Part shown: piece by piece, positions 28,789-37,182 of the stretch
How the letters are laid out: every line of letters starts with the position of its first letter
How positions within the stretch are numbered: position 1 is the stretch's first letter
Assembly (NCBI RefSeq): GCF_002214365.1
Contig: NZ_CP014854.1
Coordinates: 1,054,001-1,118,000, forward strand
Direction: 5' to 3'
Length of the DNA stretch: 64,000 nucleotides
Source: Thermococcus celer Vu 13 = JCM 8558
Lineage (GTDB): Archaea > Methanobacteriota_B > Thermococci > Thermococcales > Thermococcaceae
The notes under the pieces: generated by a model
Told to the model about the DNA's origin: nothing
What the model saw: only the letters and a program-made list of their open reading frames with translations
The model's database searches: none
Translations under genes and position numbers: made by a program

Positions 28789-29880
28789 ATGCGGAACCTC
28801 TCCGAAAAGATAGCGGTTCTCGGGCTCGTGATCCTGCTCCTCTCGGCGCTCTACGCGGCCCAGCGGATGACCTCCAACGCGGACGCGGTTCTCAAAGAGG
28901 TAAACGGGATACTCGACGAGGTTCAGGAGATAAGGAACCTCACCTTCAAGGAAAAACCGGGGATAGTCGTCCTGACAAAGGAAGAGGCACTGGCAAAGTG
29001 GAAGCCCGGCAAAGCGGACATCGAGAGGATGCGGGTAGAGGAGCTGACCTACAAGATGACCCTTCTCCTCCCGCCCGGTTACAGGTACGTCAAAGAGGAG
29101 AGCGAGAGGAGCGCGGACTGGATAGCGGCGACCGTGGGGGATACGATCTACATCATCCTGGAGAACTTCGTGGGGAACCCCGACGTCGCAAGGAGAACCA
29201 TCGCCCATGAGTCCGTCCACGTCCTCCAGAAGCAGTGGTTCGACGCGAGGTACGGCGCGGACACCTACGACGGGACGATAGCCGTTCAATCCCTAATAGA
29301 GGGCGACGCCGACCTCGTGGCCGATATGTACTGCCAGAGGAACGGGATACCGATACACAAGATACGCTCCCTGAGCGGGGACCCGCTGACGGACCTCCAC
29401 ATCTTCCCCTACGTCTTCGGGGACAGATTCGTGAGGTACCTTTACGAGAAGGGGGGCTGGGGGCTCGTCAACGAAGCCTACAGGCGTTATCCCGTCTCGG
29501 CGCAACAGATAATGCATCCAGAGCTCTACCTCGAGAACGTCACGCCCCTCAACGTTACCATCGATAGGCCCGGGGACTCGCGCGTTCTCAAGGAGGACAG
29601 GCTCGGCGAGTACTACGTTTACGTACTCCTGAGAGACGTTGCGAAGCTGGGGAACGGGACGGCCTGGGAGGTCTCGAGCGCGTGGCGCGGGGATGGGCTC
29701 CTCCTGACGAAGAACGCGAGCGGATACCTCCTCATGTGGAAGGTCGTCTTCTCAAACGGGAACGCCGCGGAAACCTTTGGGGAAACCCTCTCAAAATTAG
29801 CGGAGGGCAACGCCTACGCGAACTACACGATAAGGATTGAAGGAGATTCCGTTTTGCTCGTTGCTAAGAGGAGGGGATGA
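28789..29880 (+). CDS. Membrane-anchored zincin-like metallopeptidase (HExxH)
   Basis: A 363-residue protein with one N-terminal membrane anchor (about residues 8-24) and an extracytoplasmic domain. It has HESVH at 140-144, the zinc-binding and catalytic motif of gluzincins, followed 27 residues later by EGDADLVADMY, whose Glu171 is a good third ligand. This pattern predicts an active extracellular metallopeptidase, but I do not recognise the family and no activity is known to me. Several N-x-S/T sites in the C-terminal third fit surface N-glycosylation. It is followed by thrC, whose GTG begins 1 nt after its stop. Confidence 0.75.
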   Translation: MRNLSEKIAVLGLVILLLSALYAAQRMTSNADAVLKEVNGILDEVQEIRNLTFKEKPGIVVLTKEEALAKWKPGKADIERMRVEELTYKMTLLLPPGYRYVKEESERSADWIAATVGDTIYIILENFVGNPDVARRTIAHESVHVLQKQWFDARYGADTYDGTIAVQSLIEGDADLVADMYCQRNGIPIHKIRSLSGDPLTDLHIFPYVFGDRFVRYLYEKGGWGLVNEAYRRYPVSAQQIMHPELYLENVTPLNVTIDRPGDSRVLKEDRLGEYYVYVLLRDVAKLGNGTAWEVSSAWRGDGLLLTKNASGYLLMWKVVFSNGNAAETFGETLSKLAEGNAYANYTIRIEGDSVLLVAKRRG

Positions 29881-29881
29881 A

Positions 29882-31012
29882 GTGAAGCTGATATGTCCGC
29901 TCTGCGGAAGGACCTACGATGGGCCCGTCCAGAGGTGCGAATGCGGCGGGCCTGTGGAGTTCGAGCGTTTCAGGGGCGAGCCCTACATAGGGCGGAGCGT
30001 CTGGGAGCGGTTCTGGGACTTCTGGCCCGTGGAACCCGAACTGGAGCTCTCGCTCGGTGAGGGCGATACTCCGCTGGTGAGGTCAAAACTCGGGAAAGAA
30101 CTTGGAATAAGGCTTTACCTCAAGAACGAGACGGTGAACCCAACGTGGAGCTTCAAGGACCGCGGGACCTTCCTGGCGATGAGCCACGCCCTTAAAGCGG
30201 GCCACAAAACCGTCGGGACGGTCTCAACGGGCAACATGGCGGCGAGCGTTGCGGCCTACGCATCACGTTTCGGCCTGAAATCCAAAATCCTGGTTTCTGA
30301 AAACGCGAGCAACGAGAAGCTAAAGGCCGTGAGCGTTTACGGTGGGGAAGTCGTGAGGGTCTCCGGGGACTACGGGAGGCTTTACTTCGAGAGCCTCGAA
30401 CTGGGCGAGAGGCTCGGAATCTACTTCATCAACTCCGACAACCCCTTCCGCGTCGAGGGCTACAAGGGGATAGCCTTCGAGATAGCCGAGGGGGCGAGCC
30501 CGGACTACGTTCTCGTCCCGACGAGCTCCGGTGGTCTGTTCCGGGGAATCGCCAAGGGCTTCCTCGAACTCCACGAAAACGGGCTGATGGATGAACTCCC
30601 GACGCTGGTGGCGGTTCAGGCCGAGGGTTGCTCGCCGATATGCCGGGCCTTCCGGGAGGGAAAATCGAGGGTGGAGCGCTTTGAGAACCCGAAAACGATA
30701 GCGAAGGCCATAGCGAACCCTTATCCACCGAGCGGGGACGCCGTGCTCAGGCTCCTCCGAGAGTTCAACTGGAAGTGCGTGAGCGTTTCCGATGGGGAGG
30801 TAGTTGAGGCCCAAAGGAGACTGGCGAATGAGGGGCTCTTCGTCCAGCCGGCGAGCGCCACGGGCGTCGCGGCACTGAAGAGGCTCGAGATTCCTGAGGG
30901 AGCCAAGGTCGTCTCGATACTCACGGGTTCGGGGTTGAAAACCCTGAAGGGCGCGCCGGAAGGAGAAGTGGGGGAGTGTCCGCTTGAAGAGCTTGAAAGA
31001 TGCCTGAGGTGA
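29882..31012 (+). CDS. thrC: Threonine synthase
   Basis: A PLP enzyme that converts O-phosphohomoserine to threonine. The 376-residue protein begins with a zinc-ribbon-like CPLCG...CECGG segment (Cys at about 5, 8, 19 and 21), as in many archaeal threonine synthases. The PLP-binding Lys92 sits in TWSFKDRGTF, the phosphate loop STGNMAAS is near 115-122, and a PTSSGG loop near 202-207. The start is GTG 29882, with GAGGGG upstream. No other threonine-pathway genes are adjacent. A related PLP fold-type II enzyme is possible but less likely. Confidence 0.88.
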   Translation: MKLICPLCGRTYDGPVQRCECGGPVEFERFRGEPYIGRSVWERFWDFWPVEPELELSLGEGDTPLVRSKLGKELGIRLYLKNETVNPTWSFKDRGTFLAMSHALKAGHKTVGTVSTGNMAASVAAYASRFGLKSKILVSENASNEKLKAVSVYGGEVVRVSGDYGRLYFESLELGERLGIYFINSDNPFRVEGYKGIAFEIAEGASPDYVLVPTSSGGLFRGIAKGFLELHENGLMDELPTLVAVQAEGCSPICRAFREGKSRVERFENPKTIAKAIANPYPPSGDAVLRLLREFNWKCVSVSDGEVVEAQRRLANEGLFVQPASATGVAALKRLEIPEGAKVVSILTGSGLKTLKGAPEGEVGECPLEELERCLR

Positions 31013-31016
31013 TGTT

Positions 31017-31907
31017 ATGATAGCTGGAGTCGGTCTCATGCCGCACGGAAACCCCGTTCTGGAGCCGGAGGATGGGGAAACGGAGATGCTCGCGAAAGTC
31101 CTTAAAGGGATCGGAAGGACCTTCGCGGACGTCGACGCCTACGTCCTGGTGAGCCCCCACAACGTCCGGATGAGCGACCACCTCGGGGTGGTTCTGGCCG
31201 AGAACCTCGTTTCCTGGCTCGGCTTCGAGGGGAAGGAGCTCCCCGGGGAGTGGAAAACGGATAGGGAACTGGCGGAGAGAATCTACAAAGCGGAGAAGGA
31301 GGCAGGGATGCCCGTGGTGGATTTGAACTTCGCCTCGCTGGGCGGGGAGTACTCGAGGTGGCCGCTGAGCTGGGGGGAGCTGATCCCGCTCCACTTCCTC
31401 GAGAAGAAACCGCTCGTCCTCATAACACCGGCCAGAAACGTGCCCCGGGAGACCCTCGTCCGCTTCGGCGAGGTCCTCGGGGAAGTGATTGAGGAAAGCG
31501 AGGAGAGGGTCGCATTAATAATCAGCGCGGACCACGGGCACGCGCACGACGAGAACGGGCCCTACGGTTTTAGAAAGGAGAGCGAGGAGTACGACGGGCT
31601 CGTCATGGAACTGATTCGAGAGAACAGGCTCGAGGGACTCCTGGAGATCCCGGAGGAACTCGTTAAGGCGGCCCTCGTGGACAGTTACTGGCAAATGTTG
31701 ATGATGCTCGGGGCGATGAGAAAGGCCGAGTTCGAGCTGAAGGCGAGCGCCTACGCCTGCCCGACGTACTTCGGCATGGCCGGGGCGCTGTGGGTCAGGA
31801 AGGTACAATCACGGGGCACCCATACCTTCAACGGCGATCCATCCATGGACAAAAACAAAAGGCGGGGGACGGTCAGGGCATCAACAGGTATTCACGGGAG
31901 TAGGTAG
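31017..31907 (+). CDS. LigB-family (class III extradiol dioxygenase-like) protein
   Basis: A 296-residue protein of the LigB/MEMO-related fold. Conserved His residues occur in LMPHGNP (residues 8-14), SPHNVRMSDH near 42-51, and ISADHGHAHDENGPYGF near 163-179, consistent with a non-haem iron or other metal site. Its archaeal function is unknown; similar genes are often annotated as extradiol dioxygenases or AMMECR1-associated. The core appears to end at GMAGALWVRK (about residue 262). The remaining 34 residues are polar and look unlike a natural family end, so the original stop may have been lost. The ATG follows GGTGATGTT and closely trails thrC. Confidence 0.78.
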   Translation: MIAGVGLMPHGNPVLEPEDGETEMLAKVLKGIGRTFADVDAYVLVSPHNVRMSDHLGVVLAENLVSWLGFEGKELPGEWKTDRELAERIYKAEKEAGMPVVDLNFASLGGEYSRWPLSWGELIPLHFLEKKPLVLITPARNVPRETLVRFGEVLGEVIEESEERVALIISADHGHAHDENGPYGFRKESEEYDGLVMELIRENRLEGLLEIPEELVKAALVDSYWQMLMMLGAMRKAEFELKASAYACPTYFGMAGALWVRKVQSRGTHTFNGDPSMDKNKRRGTVRASTGIHGSR

Positions 31908-32040
31908 TTAAGTAGCGGTCGTTATCCTTTCTTTAAGTAAACATAAGGGGGAGATCACCCAGCGGTTCTTGAACGTTTTTCAGGTCGAGCACGCCCCCAT
32001 CGAATAATCAACGCCAGAAGCTTGCATTACTAAACAAAAA

Positions 32041-32051
32041 CTGTTATAAAT
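32041..32051 (+). promoter_or_regulatory. TATA box for the cDPG-synthetase-like gene
   Basis: AAAAACTGTTATAAATGCC gives a clear TATA about 48-58 nt before the ATG at 32099. The 190-base gap from 31908 otherwise shows only A/T-rich DNA, including a CTTTCTTTAAG run that may end the upstream transcript. Confidence 0.6.
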
Positions 32052-32098
32052 GCCAAAAACGATACATCACCGCATTAGAAACTTTTGAGGTGGTCGAT

Positions 32099-33448
32099 AT
32101 GGCCGAGAAGAGGAGGAAGAGGGTTCTGATTTTGGGCGCCGCCGGAAGGGACTTCCACAACTTCAACGTGTTCTTCAGGGACAACCCCGACTACGAGGTA
32201 GTCGCGTTCACGGCAACGCAGATCCCCGACATCGAGGGCAGAACCTACCCGCCCGAGCTCGCGGGCGAGCTCTACCCGAACGGGATTCCGATATGGAGCG
32301 AGGACGACATGGAAAAGATAATCAAGGAGCACGACATCGACATCGTTGTGTTCGCCTACTCGGACGTTTCCCACGAACACGTCATGCACCTCGCGAGCAG
32401 GGCCCACTCCGCCGGAGCCGACTTCTGGCTTCTTGGACCGAAATCTGTGATGCTCAAGTCCAGCAAGCCGGTCATCGCGGTCACCGCCGTCAGAACCGGC
32501 TGTGGAAAGAGCCAGACCAGCAGGAAGGTCGCCCAGCTCCTCCAGGAGATGGGCTACAAAGTCGTCGCGATAAGGCACCCGATGCCCTACGGCGATTTGA
32601 GGAAGCAGATCGTTCAGCGCTTCGCCAGCTACGAGGACCTCGATAAGTACGAGTGCACCATCGAGGAGCGCGAGGAGTACGAGCCCTACATCGACAGGGG
32701 CATGGTCGTCTACGCGGGCGTTGACTACGAGAAGATACTCCGCGAGGCCGAGAAGGAGGCCGACATAATCCTCTGGGACGGCGGGAACAACGACTTCCCG
32801 TTCTACGTGCCAGACCTCTGGATAGTGGTCACCGACCCGCACAGGCCCGGGCACGAGCTGAAGTACCACCCCGGCGAGACGAACTTCCGCGCGGCCGACG
32901 TGATAATCATCAACAAGATAGACACCGCGAACCGCGACGACATCCAGAAGGTCCGCGAGGACATCGAGAAGGTCAACCCGAACGCGATAGTCATTGACGG
33001 CGCCTCGCCGCTCTACGTTGACAAGCCCGAGCTCATAAAGGGCAAGCGCGTTCTCGTCGTCGAGGACGGCCCGACGCTGACCCACGGCGGCATGAGGTAC
33101 GGTGCCGGGTACATAGCGGCCAAGAAGTACGGGGCAAAGGAGATAGTCGACCCGAGGCCCTACGCGGTGGGATCAATCGTCGACACATACAGGAAGTACA
33201 GTCACCTCGACGTCATCCTGCCGGCCATGGGTTACGGCGCCAAGCAGATAAAGGAGCTCGAGGAGACCATCAACAGGGCGGATGCCGACGTCGTCATAAT
33301 GGGAACACCGATAGACCTCAGGAGGATCATGAAGCTCAACAAGCCGGCCGTCCGCGTCCGCTACGAGCTCGAGGAGATAGGCGAGCCGAAGCTCAAAGAC
33401 GTCCTCAGGGACTTCGTCGAGAAGTGCGAGAAGCTCAAGAAGGAGTGA
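32099..33448 (+). CDS. Cyclic 2,3-diphosphoglycerate synthetase-like GTPase
   Basis: A 449-residue protein with an N-terminal Rossmann-like part (LILGAAGRDFHNFNVFF) and a central P-loop domain (ITAVRTGCGKSQTS-type loop, residues ~130-145). Conserved blocks are ILWDGGNNDFPFY, TDPHRPGHELKYHPGE, IINKIDTA (GTPase NKxD) and VEDGPTLTHGGM. These match archaeal proteins annotated as cyclic 2,3-diphosphoglycerate synthetase (Methanothermus cpgS family). cDPG is not known as a major solute in Thermococcus, so the actual reaction here is uncertain. ATG 32099 with GAGGTGG is preferred over the GTG at 32090. Confidence 0.85.
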   Translation: MAEKRRKRVLILGAAGRDFHNFNVFFRDNPDYEVVAFTATQIPDIEGRTYPPELAGELYPNGIPIWSEDDMEKIIKEHDIDIVVFAYSDVSHEHVMHLASRAHSAGADFWLLGPKSVMLKSSKPVIAVTAVRTGCGKSQTSRKVAQLLQEMGYKVVAIRHPMPYGDLRKQIVQRFASYEDLDKYECTIEEREEYEPYIDRGMVVYAGVDYEKILREAEKEADIILWDGGNNDFPFYVPDLWIVVTDPHRPGHELKYHPGETNFRAADVIIINKIDTANRDDIQKVREDIEKVNPNAIVIDGASPLYVDKPELIKGKRVLVVEDGPTLTHGGMRYGAGYIAAKKYGAKEIVDPRPYAVGSIVDTYRKYSHLDVILPAMGYGAKQIKELEETINRADADVVIMGTPIDLRRIMKLNKPAVRVRYELEEIGEPKLKDVLRDFVEKCEKLKKE

Positions 33449-33560
33449 TTCTCCTTTCTATTCCCTATTTTTGTCAGGTTTTCGCGCTTGATAATCGGAA
33501 GGTTCTCTAATTGAGGTAGCCTTTTGTATAGTTAAACCATGCCCTTTAGTTTGTGATCCT

Positions 33561-33805
33561 ATGTTCGTGTTCGGTACGTTCGCTGGTGTAGCTATGATAT
33601 GGATGCTGGGACGCTCGCGTCGATAATATGGGTTATATAAGACGCGCTCGCGAACCAGAAGGCGATGCCCGACGTCGAGAAGCTAATCTGGATTCTGGTG
33701 GCGTGTTCCTCGGGTTAATGGGCCCTGATCTACTACCTCATCGTGAAGAGGGCAGGGAAGTACGAAAAGCCACCCGAGGAAGAGTTCCATCCTCCCGTCT
33801 ACTGA
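33561..33805 (+). pseudogene. Decayed small membrane protein gene (PLDc_N-like)
   Basis: Read across frames, the remains suggest a protein of about 80 residues. They begin MFVFGTFAGVAMIWMLG (33561 onward), shift frame, then read WVI-stop-DALANQKAMPDVEKLIW, and after a second in-frame TAA (33716-33718) continue WALIYYLIVKRAGKYEKPP to a TGA at 33803. The second half is the usual PLDc_N pattern: an acidic turn, a helix ending LIYYLI, and basic residues. At least one frameshift and two stops break it. No intact copy is in the window. Confidence 0.55.
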
Positions 33806-33848
33806 CCAAACTAATCGGAAACCTTTTAGGTAGAACATCCAACTTCAT

Positions 33849-33894
33849 CTGCCCGGGGAGTGCCGCAGAATGCGGAGCCGATGAACCTGGGCGG
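33849..33894 (+). ncRNA. Possible structured RNA in the 33.8 kb gap
   Basis: CTGCCCGGG (33849-33857) pairs with CCTGGGCGG (33886-33894) in nine base pairs, two of them G-U. Inside, CCGC pairs with GCGG over an AGAAT loop, leaving a 5 by 10 internal loop with GATGAA on its 3' side. A TATA-like AAACCTTTTAGG at 33820-33831 is correctly placed for a start near 33850. It could be an H/ACA-type guide or another small RNA; no ACA box is certain. No family is recognised. Confidence 0.3.
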
Positions 33895-34065
33895 GTTATT
33901 ACCCCCTTTAAACTTCTCCCATGGATACCGCGGAAAACGGACCCGTTGTGGACGATGGGATCCGGTGGATGGTTCCCGTTCCAGAAAGTAAAGAGAGGGT
34001 CCTTAATTTCAAACCCCGAGAACTCCGGTTCCTTAAGGTTTATAAAGGACTTAGAAACCGGGCTT
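33895..34065. other. Intergenic sequence without recognised gene
   Basis: I see no supported coding gene. TTAAGGTTTATAAAGGAC at about 34033-34050 is TATA-like on both strands, just beyond the yjbQ stop. It could drive an antisense transcript rightwards into yjbQ. A frame from 33921 reads about 45 residues without homology I can recognise, and then runs antisense to yjbQ. Confidence 0.4.
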
Positions 34066-34479
34066 TCACTCCCCCACGACCTGAACCACGACGCGCCTGT
34101 GCCTCGGTCTCACGTCGAGCTCGACGAAGAAGACCTCCTGCCACGTCCCCCTCACGAGCCTCCCGCCCACGACCGGGAAGCACTCGCTCGCACCGAGGAG
34201 CGTGGCCCTCAGGTGGCTGTGGGCGTTGTCGTCTATCCTGTCGTGGAGGTAGCCTTTACCCTTCGGGACGAGCTCCCTTAAGGTTCGCTTGAAATCCTCC
34301 AGAAGGCCCGACTCGTGCTCTATCGTGACTATGGCCCCCGTCGCCCCCGGAACGAAGACCAGGGCCTGGCCGTTCTCCACGCCGGACTCCTCCACGATCC
34401 TCTCAACCTCTCGAGTTATATCAATCAGGTCTATCTCTCCCCTCGTCTCGAACCTCAGCTCCCTCGTGACGACCTTCAT
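34066..34479 (-). CDS. yjbQ: YjbQ/UPF0047 family protein (thiamine phosphate synthase-like)
   Basis: A 137-residue single-domain protein of UPF0047. Family marks are GQALVFVPGATGAIVTIEHE near residues 41-60, DDNAHSHLRATLLG near 87-100, and GTWQEVFFVELD near 114-125. The His residues and NAHSHL are the conserved putative active site. Bacterial YjbQ has low thiamine-phosphate-synthase activity. That fits the neighbouring ThiN-domain regulator. ATG 34479 with GGTGGT upstream is preferred over a start at 34491. Its 5' end overlaps the VanZ-like gene by 59 nt in another frame. Confidence 0.88.
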   Translation of the reverse strand: MKVVTRELRFETRGEIDLIDITREVERIVEESGVENGQALVFVPGATGAIVTIEHESGLLEDFKRTLRELVPKGKGYLHDRIDDNAHSHLRATLLGASECFPVVGGRLVRGTWQEVFFVELDVRPRHRRVVVQVVGE

Positions 34480-34756
34480 GCCACCACCCAAGGAGGAGTC
34501 CGGCGACGAGCCCTATTAGGTTTGCGCCCATGTCCGCGAGGGAGAAGGTTCTCCAGGGGACGAGAAGCTGGAGGAACTCGAGGAGAACCGGGAACGGAAG
34601 CAGGTAAGACCAGAGGGGCCACCCGAGGAGACCGAGGAGGAAGAACTCGAGTAGGTGGCCCATCTTGTCACCGTTCTGAACCGGAGATGAGGGAACAGGC
34701 GCAACGTTCAGTAGCAGGAGAAAGAGAAGATAAGAAGCGAGTACTACCCGCCTCAA
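34421..34756 (-). CDS. VanZ-like small membrane protein
   Basis: A 111-residue protein with about four hydrophobic segments. It has the VanZ-type acidic/His motif pattern DKMGHLLEFFLLG near residues 30-42 and WRTFSLADMGANLIGLVAG near 68-86 (D-x-x-x-N in the last membrane segment). The molecular function of VanZ-like proteins in archaea is unknown. Its start overlaps the ThiR-like gene stop by 4 nt, and its last 20 hydrophilic residues overlap yjbQ by 59 nt, so three genes form one compact operon. Confidence 0.78.
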   Translation of the reverse strand: MRRVVLASYLLFLLLLNVAPVPSSPVQNGDKMGHLLEFFLLGLLGWPLWSYLLPFPVLLEFLQLLVPWRTFSLADMGANLIGLVAGLLLGWWHEGRHEGAEVRDEGRDRPD

Positions 34757-35643
34757 AGGTTCCCCACCAGCCGTTTGAGCTTCTCAACAACTTCCAGGGG
34801 GTTCCTCCCGAAGAGGTAGGTGAGGGGCTCCACCCCAAACCCGCCCTCATCGACGACCGCATCGTAGGAATCCTCAACGAAAACGCCCGCTATGGCCCTA
34901 ACCGCCTCCTCCTCGCTCAATCCACCCGTTTTAATGCGCGCAACCTTGAAGCCGGCCTTTTCAAGGGCCCGCTCGACGTCATTTCCATAGCGGACGTTGA
35001 GGACGCTCCGTATCTCGGGTCTTATCCTCGAGAGCTCGACGAGTATTCCTGCCGTGAAGGAGCTCGCCCCGAACTCCGGCGGCAGGGCGAAGGCCTTGCC
35101 CTTAACGGCGGTTATCCTCCCCGGAACCGCGGCCACGTCCCCTATTCCGCGGGGGGAGGGAAGGGCGTAGGCGAAGTTGCTCCGCACCTCGGGGATGAGC
35201 CCCGGAAACCTCCCCTCTTTGAGGAGCTCGTTGAGGGCGCTGTTCAGAACCTCGAGTATCTCGCTCCTGTCACGAGTTGAGGAGAACAGCGAGCGGCACG
35301 CATCCTCGCTGACGCCCGCGTACTCCGCGTAGAACGCGCAGAGAAAACCGTTCTGGAAGAGCTCTAAGACCCTCCTCGCGGCCATTATAACGGCATCTTC
35401 CCTGCGCCCGCCGAAGAGGATGAAGCTGGCAACGTCGCCGGCTATCTCCTCCAGTTTTCGGGCAACCTCTCCCGGGGGAGTCTTGTATTTCCCAGCCAGG
35501 TACTTGCTGACCATGGCCTGGGTTATGCCGAGGTAGGCGGCTATCTCGGACTGCTTCATGCCGCTCCTGTAGAGCTTCTCGGCTATTCTGGCCCTCAGGA
35601 AGGGCATAAGCTCTTCCGCGATGTACACACTGGGCGTCCTCAT
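34753..35643 (-). CDS. thiR: HTH-ThiN transcriptional regulator (ThiR-like)
   Basis: A 296-residue two-domain protein. The N-terminal helix-turn-helix is near residues 28-52 (KQSEIAAYLGITQAMVSKYL, the recognition helix at its end). The C-terminal half, from about 130, is a ThiN domain: GDVAAVPGRITAVKGKA, FGASSFTAGILVELSRIRPEIRSVLNVRYGND, VEDSYDAVVDEGGFGVEP. ThiN is thiamine-phosphate synthase when fused to ThiD. Stand-alone HTH-ThiN proteins are thiamine-phosphate-responsive repressors (ThiR) in archaea. It is the first gene of the thiR-vanZ-like-yjbQ operon and lies divergent from pyrB. Confidence 0.87.
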   Translation of the reverse strand: MRTPSVYIAEELMPFLRARIAEKLYRSGMKQSEIAAYLGITQAMVSKYLAGKYKTPPGEVARKLEEIAGDVASFILFGGRREDAVIMAARRVLELFQNGFLCAFYAEYAGVSEDACRSLFSSTRDRSEILEVLNSALNELLKEGRFPGLIPEVRSNFAYALPSPRGIGDVAAVPGRITAVKGKAFALPPEFGASSFTAGILVELSRIRPEIRSVLNVRYGNDVERALEKAGFKVARIKTGGLSEEEAVRAIAGVFVEDSYDAVVDEGGFGVEPLTYLFGRNPLEVVEKLKRLVGNL

Positions 35644-35722
35644 GATACCACCCTAAAACCCGGTTATCGAATCTTTGAACCCATGCTTAAAGCCTTACCG
35701 TTAACAGATTTATGCTAAAAAA

Positions 35723-35731
35723 CCTTTAAAA
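35723..35731 (+). promoter_or_regulatory. TATA box for pyrBI
   Basis: TAAAAAACCTTTAAAAAGCC is a strong BRE-TATA element 32-40 nt upstream of the pyrB ATG. The leader would be under 10 nt. The leftward thiR promoter is probably GGCTTTAAGC on the minus strand at about 35684-35694. Confidence 0.6.
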
Positions 35732-35753
35732 AGCCATCGATTTTTACATCTGA

Positions 35754-36686
<933 letters not shown>

Positions 36687-37142
36687 ATGGCCGAGCTGAA
36701 GGTCACCGCGATAAAGGATGGAACCGTCATAGACCACATTCCAGCGGGAAAGGGGCTGAAGGTCATCGAGATACTCCACCTCAACAGACCGAACGGCGGC
36801 GCCCTCCTCCTGGCATCCAACGTCCGGAGCGGGAAGCTCGGGAGGAAGGACATCGTCAAGGTCGAGGGCAGGTTCCTGAGCGAGGAGGAGGTCAACAAGA
36901 TAGCCCTCATCGCCCCGACGGCGACGGTCAACATAGTGAGGGACTACGGAGTATCGGAGAAGTTCAAGGTTGAGGTCCCCGACGAGATAACCGGGATTCT
37001 GCACTGCGCCAACCCGAACTGCGTCAGCAACCACGAGCACACCGTCTCGAGGTTCCACGTCGTCTCGAGGGAGCCCCTCAAGGTGCGCTGCCACTACTGC
37101 GAGAGGACGATGGAGGGAGATGAGATACTGAGAAACCTCTGA
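36687..37142 (+). CDS. pyrI: Aspartate carbamoyltransferase regulatory subunit
   Basis: The allosteric subunit that binds CTP and ATP and holds catalytic trimers together. The 151 residues comprise an N-terminal nucleotide-binding domain (LKVTAIKDGTVIDHIPAGKG) and a C-terminal zinc domain with C107, C112, C135 and C138, which contact PyrB. The gene directly abuts pyrB, the standard archaeal pyrBI operon. Confidence 0.97.
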   Translation: MAELKVTAIKDGTVIDHIPAGKGLKVIEILHLNRPNGGALLLASNVRSGKLGRKDIVKVEGRFLSEEEVNKIALIAPTATVNIVRDYGVSEKFKVEVPDEITGILHCANPNCVSNHEHTVSRFHVVSREPLKVRCHYCERTMEGDEILRNL

Positions 37143-37182
37143 GAAAGGTTTATAATTCTCCATTTTCTCAATCCAGAATGGT

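Noticed and set aside
32075-33085. 336-codon minus-strand frame opposite the cDPG-synthetase-like gene
   Set aside because: It is antisense to a well-supported gene, with no start signals.
33849-33910. TPP riboswitch near the thiamine genes
   Set aside because: GAACCTG and a TTATTACC-like run recall TPP aptamers, but CTGAGA and GCGxAGGGA are missing and no gene lies correctly downstream.
33628-34281. 217-codon plus-strand frame across the 33.6-34.3 kb gap
   Set aside because: It starts in the broken PLDc_N-like gene and ends antisense to yjbQ; no coherent protein features.
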